Assembly: GCF_016862395.1 (NCBI RefSeq)
Contig: NZ_BOMW01000035.1
Span: forward strand, 1-64,000
Origin: Actinoplanes siamensis
Lineage (GTDB): Bacteria > Actinomycetota > Actinomycetes > Mycobacteriales > Micromonosporaceae
Direction: 5' to 3'
DNA: 64,000 nucleotides
A model generated the notes under the pieces. It was not told the DNA's origin. It did no database searches and saw nothing but the letters and a program-made list of their open reading frames with translations. Made by a program: the position numbers and the translations under genes. Shown here one piece after another: positions 7,940 to 15,439 of the stretch (within the stretch, counting starts at the first letter, position 1; the number at the start of each line of letters is the position of its first letter).

Positions 7940-7945
7940 CGGCGT

Positions 7946-8695
7946 GTGCGCAGCAGTCCGCCGGATGACGACCTCAACACCGCGGCGGCCGGCGCGTCCA
8001 TGACCGGGTGGGAGTTCGCCTGGCTGGACGGGCTGGCCGTCGCGTCCGAGCCGTCCTGGTCGTACCCGGAGATCGCCCGGCCGCTGGTGCGCCCGGCCGG
8101 CAGCCTGCTGGATCTGGACACCGGCGGCGGGGAGCTGCTCGCCGAGCTGGCGCCCCTCCCGCCGTACACGGTGGCGGTGGAGACCTGGTCGCGGAACACT
8201 CCGATCGCCCGGGAGCGGCTCGCCCCGTTCGGCGTCGAGGTGATCACCGAGTTGCCGGCCGGCGAGGACGAGTTCGACCTGGTGCTCAGCCGGCACGGCC
8301 GCCTGCCCGCCGCCGACGTCGCCCGGCTGCTCAAGCCGGGCGGCGTGCTGCTCACGCAGCAGGTCGGCAGCGACGACCTGGCCGAGCTGAACGACGCGCT
8401 CGGCGCCCCGCCTCCGTCGCCGCGCCGCTGGGACGCCGAGGTCGCGGCGAACGCGCTGATCGCGGCCGGCCTGCGGGTGACCGACCTCCGCGAGGAGCAC
8501 CCGGCGCTCGCCTTCCGCGACATCCGGGCGGTGGTGCACCACCTGCGGACGGTTCCGTGGCAGGTGCGGGACTTCACCCCGCAGCGGTACGAGCGCGAAC
8601 TGGCCCGCCTCGCCGCCATCATCCGCGCCCGCGGCGAGTTCACCGTGCGGGCGCACCGGTTCCTGCTCCAGGCCGAGCGGCCGACAGAGGCGTAA
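7946..8695 (+). CDS. Class I SAM-dependent methyltransferase
   Basis: A 249-residue soluble methyltransferase. The SAM-binding motif I is LLDLDTGGGELLAEL (about residues 55-70), the acidic post-I residue lies in TVAVETWSR, motif IV is FDLVLSRHG, and the post-motif LLKPGGVLLTQQ is typical. The C-terminal half (AVVHHLRTVPWQVRDFTPQRY) resembles small-molecule methyltransferases related to UbiE/Trm families. The substrate is unknown. GTG 7946 was chosen because a TACCGT -10 box lies six bases before it. It is monocistronic and is followed by hairpins and a long non-coding stretch. Confidence 0.85.
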   Translation: MRSSPPDDDLNTAAAGASMTGWEFAWLDGLAVASEPSWSYPEIARPLVRPAGSLLDLDTGGGELLAELAPLPPYTVAVETWSRNTPIARERLAPFGVEVITELPAGEDEFDLVLSRHGRLPAADVARLLKPGGVLLTQQVGSDDLAELNDALGAPPPSPRRWDAEVAANALIAAGLRVTDLREEHPALAFRDIRAVVHHLRTVPWQVRDFTPQRYERELARLAAIIRARGEFTVRAHRFLLQAERPTEA

Positions 8696-9148
8696 TCCGG
8701 AAGCCTCTTTCAGGGGAACAGGCGGTACCCCGTTCGGGGCCGCCGGCCCGGTTTTCCCGGCGGAAACTTCACCTCTCCACCCTCGCCCGCCCGTCGCGGA
8801 GCGACGTTTCCGCCGTGTGAGACGAACTCGGGCTTGTCCCGCACGCCGATCTCTGCCCACGTGTATCGACGCAGGCCACCCCGGTTCAGGGCGAGGCCGG
8901 GGTGATCGGTCCGCCGGCCGGTTCACACCCGCGGGGTAACCGCAACGGCCCCGCGCGCCGGCCGGATCATCCGCAAGGGGTGGGCTGTAAGCCCTATCGC
9001 CCGGCCTGGGCGGGTCAGCCATCTTTGTCGCAGCGCCGGGACGCCGAACGGGCTCCGGCCACACCCGACCAACGAGGCGCTCCCGTCTCCGTCGCTCCGC
9101 AACCGCCGGAGGCGTGCGCTCACCACAGTTCCAGGAGGAACTCCCCCC
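8696..9148 (+). other. 453-bp non-coding leader with several hairpins before the exported-protein cluster
   Basis: No convincing gene. Visible structure: a hairpin 8721-8744 (GGCGG..CCCC-GTTC-GGGG-CCGCC), probably the terminator of the methyltransferase gene; a perfect 10-bp inverted repeat CGGCGGAAAC at 8758-8767 with its complement at 8806-8815; a hairpin 8877-8904 (CACCCCGG/CCGGGGTG); and further CCGGCCGG pairings around 8915-8965. I compared the part upstream of 9149 with cyclic-di-GMP and ydaO aptamers from memory and saw no clear match. It may be a long regulated 5' UTR. Confidence 0.45.
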
Positions 9149-9634
9149 ATGCGCAAGATGACCAAGCGTTCCGCCGTTGTCGCCTCCGCCGTCGCCGCCG
9201 CGGTGGCCGGAGCCGGAGCGGCCTTCGCCGCTTGGACCCTCTCCGGCACCGGTTCGGCGTCCGCGAGCGCCGGCAGCGTACAGACCCTGACCGTCGGCTC
9301 GGTGTCGTCGACGGCCCTGGTGCCGAACAACAAGGCGGACGTCACCATCCACGTGGCGAACCCGAACAAGTTCCCGGTCCAGATCACCGGCATCGAGTTC
9401 AGCGACATCAGCACGACCGCCACCGGATGCGACGCCGGCAGCGTCACCTTCGTCGCCGGCGCGCCGCTGCCCGCGCCCACCACGCTCGTGCTCGGCGCCG
9501 ACGGCACCGCCACCGACGAGAAGGACATCCTCTACCCCGCCTCGCTGCAGATGGACAACACGGCTACCGACGAGTGCAAGAACGCGACGTTCACCTTCCA
9601 CGTCGACCTGGACGCCCTCAGCGCGGCGGCCTGA
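9149..9634 (+). CDS. Exported two-cysteine protein, first member of a paralogous cluster
   Basis: A 161-residue protein with a strong AGGAGGAA site before ATG 9149. Residues 1-35 form a positively charged then hydrophobic Ala-rich export signal followed directly by aromatic and polar residues (AAFAAWTLSGTGSAS), like SipW-dependent TasA/camelysin precursors. The mature part is beta-rich (DVTIHVANPNKFPVQITGIEF) with two cysteines: one in TGCDAGSVT, one in DECKNATFTFHV. The same layout recurs in the genes at 9716 and 11348. Function is not recognised; a surface or biofilm-matrix role is only inferred. Confidence 0.75.
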   Translation: MRKMTKRSAVVASAVAAAVAGAGAAFAAWTLSGTGSASASAGSVQTLTVGSVSSTALVPNNKADVTIHVANPNKFPVQITGIEFSDISTTATGCDAGSVTFVAGAPLPAPTTLVLGADGTATDEKDILYPASLQMDNTATDECKNATFTFHVDLDALSAAA

Positions 9635-9646
9635 CCTCCTGAGAAC

Positions 9647-9673
9647 GGGGGGATGCCCGCCGGGCGTCCCCCC
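9647..9673 (+). terminator. GC hairpin just after the first exported-protein gene
   Basis: GGGGGGATGCCCG (9647-9659) and CGGGCGTCCCCCC (9661-9673) are complementary with one G-U pair. The hairpin begins 12 bp after the stop and may terminate or attenuate read-through into the next exported-protein gene. It also buries an ATG at 9653 that could otherwise start that gene. Confidence 0.6.
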
Positions 9674-9715
9674 GACCGCGTTCCGGGGCATCCTTCACGA
9701 GACGGGAACGGCACC

Positions 9716-10210
9716 TTGCTCGGATCATCGCTGCGGGCCAGGCCCGCGATCGTCGTGGCGGCAGTCGCCGGCCTGGCCGTCAGCGGCGGCATCGCCTGGG
9801 CACAGTGGCGTCTCACCGGCTCAGGCCAGGCCACGGGCACCGCCGGCACGGTGCTCGGCCTGCGGCTCTCCGGACAGCCGTCACCTCAGGAACCGCTCTA
9901 TCCCGGGAAGCTGACCGCCCTCTCGGTCACGGTCCACAACGACAACCGCTTCCCCGTCCTGGTGACGACGATCCGCGCCGGCGCCGGGGCGGTCACCGCG
10001 GACGCCGCACACCGGGCCGCCGGCTGCGTCACCACAGGCGTGTCGTTCGCCAAACCGGCCACCGCTGTGGCCTGGCCGGTTCCGTCGCGTTCCAGCGCCA
10101 CCTTCCGGGTCTCCAACGCCGTCAAGATGACCAACGCCTCGGACTCCGCGTGCCGCGGCGCCACCTTCACCGTGCCCCTCGCCGCTTCCGGGCGCAGCGA
10201 TGCGCGCTGA
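9716..10210 (+). CDS. Exported two-cysteine protein, second paralogue
   Basis: A 164-residue paralogue of the protein at 9149. The hydrophobic export segment ends in SGGIAWAQWRLTG, followed by GSGQATGTAGTV, a beta-rich domain (LSVTVHNDNRFPVLVTTI) and two conserved cysteines, one in AAGCVTTGV and one in SACRGATFTVPL. I chose TTG 9716 behind GACGGGAACGG because the only upstream ATG (9653, same frame) sits inside a strong hairpin; ATG 9653 is the alternative. Read-through from the first gene is probably limited by that hairpin. Confidence 0.65.
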   Translation: MLGSSLRARPAIVVAAVAGLAVSGGIAWAQWRLTGSGQATGTAGTVLGLRLSGQPSPQEPLYPGKLTALSVTVHNDNRFPVLVTTIRAGAGAVTADAAHRAAGCVTTGVSFAKPATAVAWPVPSRSSATFRVSNAVKMTNASDSACRGATFTVPLAASGRSDAR

Positions 10211-10421
10211 CCGCCTCCCGAGCGGGCAACTGCCGGGGGAGGGCCCGCGCCGCGGCGCTGTTCGTCCGCGCCGGCGCGGCGGTGGCGGTGCAGGGACCCG
10301 CATCGGAGCCCGCGTCGCGGGGCACGGCGGTCCTCGGAGTCCGGGCGACAGCGGTGAGCGGGCTCTGCCGGCGTGCGATATCCCGGCCCGCGGTCAACGG
10401 CAGCGCACGAAAGGTGGGCGG

Positions 10422-11093
10422 ATGAGGCGTAGGACCGCGATCGCCCTGGTGGCGGCAACGGTGGGCGGGGCGGTGGCGGCCGGTAGCCGGCTGGACGCCT
10501 GGGCCGGCTGGACGGTCCCGGCCGCGCCGGCCCAGGGCACCGTCCGGGCCGGGCAGATGCCGGCCGTGCGGAACCTGGCGGTGACGCCCGACGGCGCGGA
10601 CCTGACGTTCACCTGGGACGAGGCGCGGTTCGCATCCGGGGCGGCGGTCGGCGGATATCTGGTGCTGTCCGCCGCGGGGCCCGTCTGCCAGACCGAGTCC
10701 GAGCGCTTGACCTGCAGCTACTCCGGCGGCGGGGCGGCCGGCGGGACGTTCGTGGTGCGGGCCCGCGCCGGCGCCGGGTGGATGGGGCCGGTCAGTGCCG
10801 CGGTCACGTACGTACCGGAAGATCGAAAAGACCCGGGGGTCGCCACGGCGCCTGCGGCGAGCGGCCCGAAAGCCGGCGCATCGGCGCCGCGGGCGACGCC
10901 GCCCCCGGCCGCGACCGGCGACACCCCGGCTGAGAACGCGCCGATGGCGACCACGCCCGCGCCGGAGGCCACCACAGCGACAACCACCGGGACGCCGTCC
11001 GCCCCGGCCGTCACGCCGGACGGGACCGCCTACCCCACGGAGACCTCGGCCGCCGGTCGGAGCCGTTCCGCGTCTCGACGACAGCGGATTTGA
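10422..11093 (+). CDS. Secreted protein with fibronectin-III-like domain and Pro/Thr/Ala-rich tail
   Basis: A 223-residue protein, ATG 10422 behind AAAGGTGGGCGG. The N-terminus RRRTAIALVAATVGGAVAAG is a signal peptide. Residues about 45-140 resemble a fibronectin type III fold (VRNLAVTPDGADLTFTWDEARF, GGYLVLSAAG, GTFVVRARAG) with one cysteine pair. From about 145 it is a low-complexity Ala/Pro/Thr tail, typical of a cell-wall-spanning or glycosylated stalk, ending in basic residues without a sortase motif. Lying between two paralogues, it is a likely accessory of the same surface system. Confidence 0.7.
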   Translation: MRRRTAIALVAATVGGAVAAGSRLDAWAGWTVPAAPAQGTVRAGQMPAVRNLAVTPDGADLTFTWDEARFASGAAVGGYLVLSAAGPVCQTESERLTCSYSGGGAAGGTFVVRARAGAGWMGPVSAAVTYVPEDRKDPGVATAPAASGPKAGASAPRATPPPAATGDTPAENAPMATTPAPEATTATTTGTPSAPAVTPDGTAYPTETSAAGRSRSASRRQRI

Positions 11094-11347
11094 GCCGCCG
11101 CAACCAGCCCGCTAGGGGCGCTTCCGGGCAGCTCCCGCGCGTGTCACCGGGCAACGTGGACGGCACGGCAGCGAACCCGGGAGGTGTCCGGTCCCTCGGC
11201 TGGGGTAAACCGGTTGGGTAGATCGTTCCGATTTATGCGCCTACAACGGCGGACGGAAAACCGATCACATCGGACATCTCCATCAGGAAACGTTGTATGG
11301 ACCCCAGCCCGGCCATGTCCACAGGCGTCCGAGGAGGAACGAGCCGC

Positions 11348-12001
11348 ATGCCACAGTCGAGCGATCCGCCCGCGGCCGTCGCCTCGCCCGGCCGGCTCGT
11401 GATGCGGCGCGACGTGCTGACCGGCGCCGGTGCGGGAGCCACCACGCCGGGCCGGATCGAGCTGACCGAGGCGGATCACGAGGAGCCCACCTGGGAGGTG
11501 CGCGGGCCGCGGCGGCGCCGCTTCGACAGGCGATCCCGGACCATCCTCGGCGTGGCGGCCCTCACCGCGATCCTGGCCAACGCCGGGGCGGCCTGGGCGT
11601 ACTGGAAGATCACCCAGCCCGGCCCCGCTGCCGGGCCGGCGCCCGTCCCGGTCGACCTGATGCTGCCCGGGCGGAACGACCCGACGCAGACGCTGCGGCC
11701 CGGCGACACCGGGAACCTGCAGGTCACCGTCACCAATGACAAGGACGTGCCGATCCGGATCACCGCGATCCGGGTCGGGCCGGGCAACGTGGTGGCCGAC
11801 CCCGAGCACCGGGACGCCGGGTGCGCCGATCCGGGGGTGCGGCTCCGCCGGCCCGTGTTCCAGGTCTCCTGGGAGGTGGCGCGGAACACGGTCGGCGCCT
11901 TCACCGCCGAGAACGCGCTGACCGTGCCGCCCACCATGGCGAAGGCGTGCGACGGGGCGACCTTCACCGTGCCGCTGCGGGCCGAAGGAGTGCAGCGCTG
12001 A
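11348..12001 (+). CDS. Membrane-anchored two-cysteine protein, third paralogue with cytoplasmic extension
   Basis: A 217-residue protein, ATG 11348 with a near-perfect GAGGAGGAA site. It begins with about 65 charged, probably cytoplasmic residues, then RRRRFDRRSRTILGVAALT leads into a hydrophobic segment ending AGAAWAYWKITQ. The exported domain matches the first two paralogues (LQVTVTNDKDVPIRITAIRVG), with cysteines in DAGCADPGV and KACDGATFTVPL. The long cytoplasmic head suggests a signal-anchor member, perhaps a base or assembly partner of the other two. Function is not recognised. Confidence 0.7.
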   Translation: MPQSSDPPAAVASPGRLVMRRDVLTGAGAGATTPGRIELTEADHEEPTWEVRGPRRRRFDRRSRTILGVAALTAILANAGAAWAYWKITQPGPAAGPAPVPVDLMLPGRNDPTQTLRPGDTGNLQVTVTNDKDVPIRITAIRVGPGNVVADPEHRDAGCADPGVRLRRPVFQVSWEVARNTVGAFTAENALTVPPTMAKACDGATFTVPLRAEGVQR

Positions 12002-12037
12002 GGTTTCTCCGCTCCGGATCCCGGTCAATCACCACCC

Positions 12038-13039
12038 ATGACCAGGATTTCGGTAGTGACCGGCGCGAGTGGCGGCATCGGGCGGGCGGTGGCCCGGCGG
12101 CTGGCGGCCCGGGGTGACACCGTGGCCCTGCTGGCCCGGGGCGAGGAGGGGCTGGAGGGTGCGGCTGAGGACGTCCGCAAGGCGGGCGGCACGGCGCTGC
12201 CGATCGAGGTGGACGTGGCCGACCACCAGGCGGTGGAGGCGGCCGCCGACCGGGTGGAGAAGGAGCTCGGGCCGATCGGGCTCTGGGTCAACAACGCGTT
12301 CTCCAGCGTGTTCGCCCCGTTCATGGAGATCGAAATGCCGGAGTTCGTCCGGACCACGGAGGTCACCTACCTGGGGTACGTCTACGGCACCCGGGCCGCG
12401 CTGTCCCGGATGCGCACCCGGGACCGGGGCGTGATCGTGCAGGTGGGATCGGCGCTGGCGTACCGCGGGATCCCGCTGCAGAGCGCGTACTGCGGAGCCA
12501 AGCACGCCGTCCAGGGTTTCACCGAGTCACTGCGGGTGGAGCTGCTGCACGACAAGAGCAACGTGCACGTGACGATGGTGCAGATGCCAGCGGTGAACAC
12601 CCCGCAGTTCGGCTGGGTGCTGTCCCGGCTGCCGAAGAAGGCGCAGCCGGTGGCGCCGATCTACCAGCCGGAGATCGCGGCCCGGGCGGTGGAGTACGCC
12701 GCGGACCACCCGAAGCGCCGGGAGTACTGGGTGGGCGGGTCCACCGCGCTCACGCTGGCCGCCAACGCCGTGGCGCCCGGGATCCTGGACCGCTACCTGG
12801 CGAAGACCGGGTTCAAGGGGCAGCAGACCGACGAGCCCCGGCCGGCGGATCAGCCGGCGAACCTGTGGAAGCCGGCGGACGGGCCGCGCGGACAGGACGA
12901 GGGCGCGCACGGGGACTTCGACGACCAGGCCAAGACGCGCAGCCTGCAGCTCTGGGCGTCGCAGCACCACGGGTTCCTGGCCGCTGTCGGCGGGGGGCTG
13001 CTCGCGGCGGGGGCCGCGTGGGCTTACGGCCGCCGGTGA
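12038..13039 (+). CDS. SDR-family oxidoreductase with C-terminal membrane segment
   Basis: A 333-residue classical short-chain dehydrogenase: NAD(P)-binding TGASGGIG (residues 9-16), the structural NNAF, and catalytic Ser (VGSALAYRG) with YxxxK (YCGAKHA). The last 60 residues extend beyond a typical SDR (about 250), with a charged linker (GQDEGAHGDFDDQAKT) and an Ala/Gly-rich hydrophobic end (LAAVGGGLLAAGAAWAYGRR) that could anchor it to the membrane. The substrate is not evident. It follows the exported-protein cluster by 36 bp; co-transcription is possible but unproven. Confidence 0.85.
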   Translation: MTRISVVTGASGGIGRAVARRLAARGDTVALLARGEEGLEGAAEDVRKAGGTALPIEVDVADHQAVEAAADRVEKELGPIGLWVNNAFSSVFAPFMEIEMPEFVRTTEVTYLGYVYGTRAALSRMRTRDRGVIVQVGSALAYRGIPLQSAYCGAKHAVQGFTESLRVELLHDKSNVHVTMVQMPAVNTPQFGWVLSRLPKKAQPVAPIYQPEIAARAVEYAADHPKRREYWVGGSTALTLAANAVAPGILDRYLAKTGFKGQQTDEPRPADQPANLWKPADGPRGQDEGAHGDFDDQAKTRSLQLWASQHHGFLAAVGGGLLAAGAAWAYGRR

Positions 13040-13212
13040 CGCGCCTCCGACAGATCAAGATCTTGCGTTGGTACGCCCCGGACGCCGCCACCCTCGCGTC
13101 CCGGTGACGGGCGCCCCGCGCATGACGGCCGAGCGGCGCGCCCCCGCTCCCGGTCGGGGCTCAGGGGTGACCCGCGCAGGATGCCGACGTGGCCGCCGCC
13201 TTCGCCGGAGGC

Positions 13213-13860
13213 TCAGATCGGCAGGGTGGGCTCGCTGATCGTGACGGTGACCCGGACCGCGGCGTGCACGGTCTGCATCTCCGGCTCCAGCTCCAGGGAC
13301 TGCGCGTCCGCGGGAGCGGCCACCGAGCGCATCATGGCACCGCCGGCGGCGAACCCGCCGTCGGACAGCGCATCGGTGATCTCGACCAGCCGGTCGACCC
13401 GTGCGCCGACGGCCGCCGCGTACTCCGCGGCCTTCTCCAAGGCGTCGGCGACAGCGGCCCGACGGACGTCGGAGCCGGCCCGGCTGCCCGGCCGCATCCG
13501 CCACCACGGGCCGGAGACGCTGGTCAGCTCCTCGGCGCCGAGCTTCAGCAGCAGATCGCCCAGTGCGGCGAAGTCGGTGACGATCACCTCGGTGCTGATG
13601 CTGCCGTGGTAGGCCAGCACCTCCTCGCCGCGGCGCTTCGTCTGCGGGCGGATCCACAGGCCCGCGGACTCCCGTCGCTCGATGGCGGCGGCGAACCGGT
13701 CGAGCACCGCCCCGATCGCGGCCGACCGCTGGGTGAGGCGTTCCAGCACCGACTCCCGGCTGCGGCCCTTCGACTCCGACCGCACGGAGACGACGGCCAG
13801 CTCGGGCAGCACCTCCCGGACAGCCTCGCCGGTGGCGACGACGACCGGGAGGCGCTCCAC
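13213..13860 (-). CDS. SIMPL-domain (DUF541) protein
   Basis: A 215-residue SIMPL/DUF541 protein, a family named for a mouse IRAK-interacting protein, with periplasmic or cytoplasmic bacterial members of unclear biochemistry. Typical features are the N-terminal VVVATGEAVREVLPEL strand pair and the ending VHAAVRVTVTISEP. There is no signal peptide. GTG 13860 is one base after a TGA that belongs to a duplicated copy of the dapC 3' end, so the gene was probably coupled to dapC before a 76-bp duplication separated them. Confidence 0.8.
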   Translation of the reverse strand: MERLPVVVATGEAVREVLPELAVVSVRSESKGRSRESVLERLTQRSAAIGAVLDRFAAAIERRESAGLWIRPQTKRRGEEVLAYHGSISTEVIVTDFAALGDLLLKLGAEELTSVSGPWWRMRPGSRAGSDVRRAAVADALEKAAEYAAAVGARVDRLVEITDALSDGGFAAGGAMMRSVAAPADAQSLELEPEMQTVHAAVRVTVTISEPTLPI

Positions 13861-14012
13861 CTCAGAGGCCTTCCGCGAGACGGCCGGCGGCCGCGGCGAC
13901 CCGCCCGCCGGTGGCGACGACGGGGAGGCGCTCCATCTCAGAGTCCTTCCGCGAGACGATCGGCGGCCGCGGCGACCCGCTCGTCGGTCGCGGTCATCGC
14001 GATCCGCACGTG
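13861..14012. repeat. 76-bp imperfect tandem duplication at the dapC/SIMPL junction
   Basis: The dapC tail, its stop and the following start region occur twice with a 76-bp period (13861-13936 and from 13937; homology decays after about 13990). The extra copy creates a 24-codon frame on the minus strand (ATG 13936 to TGA 13862) whose product starts MERLPVV, like the SIMPL protein, and ends GRLAEGL, like DapC. Confidence 0.8.
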
Positions 14013-15035
14013 CTGGGCGGCGGCCGGGCCGTAGAACGCGCCGGGCGCGGCCAGGATGCCGCGCCGGGCCAGCCGGTCCACGGTCTGCCAGCAGTCCTCG
14101 CCGCGGGTCGCCCAGAGGTAGAGCCCGGCTTCCGAGTGGCTGATCTCGAAACCGGCCTTGCTCAGGGCGGCGCGCAGGGTGTCCCGGCGAGCCGAGTAGC
14201 GGGCGCGCTGCTGTGCGACGTGCTCCTCGTCCTCCAACGCCGCGACCATGGCCGCCTGCACCGGGGCCGGGACGATCATGCCGGCGTGCTTGCGGACCGC
14301 GAGCAGCTCGGCGACCAGCGCCGGGTCGCCGCCGACCAGGCCGGCGCGGTAGCCGGCCAGGTTGGACCGCTTGGACAGCGAGTGCACGGCGAGCACGCCT
14401 GTGTAGTCGCCGCCGGTCACCTCGTCGGCGAGCACCGACACCGGCTCGGCCTCCCAGCCCAGCGTGAGGTAGCACTCGTCGCTGACCACGATCGCGCCGC
14501 GCTCCCGGGCCCAGGCGACCACCTTGCGCAGGTGCTCGGCGGGCAGGACACGGCCGGTCGGGTTGGACGGCGAGTTGATCCAGATCAGCTTCACCCGTTC
14601 GGGGCCGACAGCGGTCAGCGAGTCGGAGCGGATCACCTCGGCGCCGGCCAGGCGGACGCCCACCTCGTACGTCGGGTAGCAGACCTGGGGGATGACCACC
14701 TTGTCGCCGGGGCCCACGCCGAGCAGCGTGGGCAGCCAGGCGACCAGCTCCTTGGAGCCGATGGTGGGCAGCACCCCCAGGTCACCGGAGGCGTGACAGG
14801 ACCGGGCCAGCCAGCCCGCGATCGCGGCGCGCAGTTTCGCGGTGCCCGCGGTCAGCGGATAGCCCGGCGCGTCGGCGCCGTCGATCAGGGCCTGCCGGAC
14901 GACCTGGGGCACCGGGTCGACAGGCGTGCCGACCGAGAGGTCGACGATGCCGTCCGGGTGCGACGCGGCGAGGGTCTTCGCCGGCTCCAGCAGGTCCCAG
15001 GGGAAATCCGGCAGGGCCGACGACAGAGCGCTCAG
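13938..15035 (-). CDS. dapC: Succinyldiaminopimelate aminotransferase
   Basis: Fold-type I PLP aminotransferase (about 365 residues) that makes N-succinyl-LL-diaminopimelate from the keto precursor and glutamate. It has PTIGSKELVAW, NSPSNPTGR, SDECYLTLGW and the PLP-lysine site HSLSKRSNLAGYRAG, plus FYGPAAAQHVRIAMT with the substrate Arg. No ATG, GTG or TTG is available in frame near the conserved N-terminus. The best start is CTG 15035, overlapping the fdxA stop as CTGA, which mirrors the usual ATGA/GTGA coupling. FdxA-DapC is a conserved actinobacterial pair. Confidence 0.9.
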   Translation of the reverse strand: MSALSSALPDFPWDLLEPAKTLAASHPDGIVDLSVGTPVDPVPQVVRQALIDGADAPGYPLTAGTAKLRAAIAGWLARSCHASGDLGVLPTIGSKELVAWLPTLLGVGPGDKVVIPQVCYPTYEVGVRLAGAEVIRSDSLTAVGPERVKLIWINSPSNPTGRVLPAEHLRKVVAWARERGAIVVSDECYLTLGWEAEPVSVLADEVTGGDYTGVLAVHSLSKRSNLAGYRAGLVGGDPALVAELLAVRKHAGMIVPAPVQAAMVAALEDEEHVAQQRARYSARRDTLRAALSKAGFEISHSEAGLYLWATRGEDCWQTVDRLARRGILAAPGAFYGPAAAQHVRIAMTATDERVAAAADRLAEGL

Positions 15036-15358
15036 TGCGCGTCCCCGCGCGGCGCCTGGGCGGCGACGAACGTGGCGTCCTTCTCCACCTTGCCGACCTT
15101 GGAGGCGCCACCGGGCGAACCGAGATCCTCGAAGAACTCGTAATTCGCGTTGGTGTAGTCCTTCCACTGCTCCGGCACGTCGTCCTCGTAGAAGATCGCC
15201 TCTACCGGGCAGACCGGCTCGCAGGCCCCGCAGTCCACGCACTCATCGGGGTGGATGTAGAGCATCCGGTTGCCTTCGTAGATGCAGTCGACCGGGCATT
15301 CCTCGATGCATGCCTTGTCGAGAACATCGACGCAGGGCTCAGCGATGATGTAGGTCAC
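15032..15358 (-). CDS. fdxA: 7Fe ferredoxin (3Fe-4S plus 4Fe-4S)
   Basis: A 108-residue soluble electron carrier. The first cluster ligands are in EPCVDVLDKACIEECPVDC, where the second cysteine of a normal CxxC is displaced (3Fe-4S type), and the second cluster is ECVDCGACEPVCPVEAI. The tail (YTNANYEFFEDLGSPGGASK) is typical of actinobacterial FdxA. GTG 15358 follows GAAGGGAAG. It overlaps dapC by four bases. Confidence 0.95.
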   Translation of the reverse strand: MTYIIAEPCVDVLDKACIEECPVDCIYEGNRMLYIHPDECVDCGACEPVCPVEAIFYEDDVPEQWKDYTNANYEFFEDLGSPGGASKVGKVEKDATFVAAQAPRGDAH

Positions 15359-15439
15359 GGATCTTCCCTTCAAAGCCACGCCGCGTGGACCGCCGACGAC
15401 GAATGCAGAGCCTAGTATTCCCGCCGAAGGAGGTAATAC

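Noticed and set aside
8900..9148. Cyclic-di-GMP or ydaO-type riboswitch before the exported-protein genes
   Set aside because: Some GGGGAAC and GTAAGCC pieces resemble parts of aptamers, but the conserved cores were not found by eye. A covariance search would decide.
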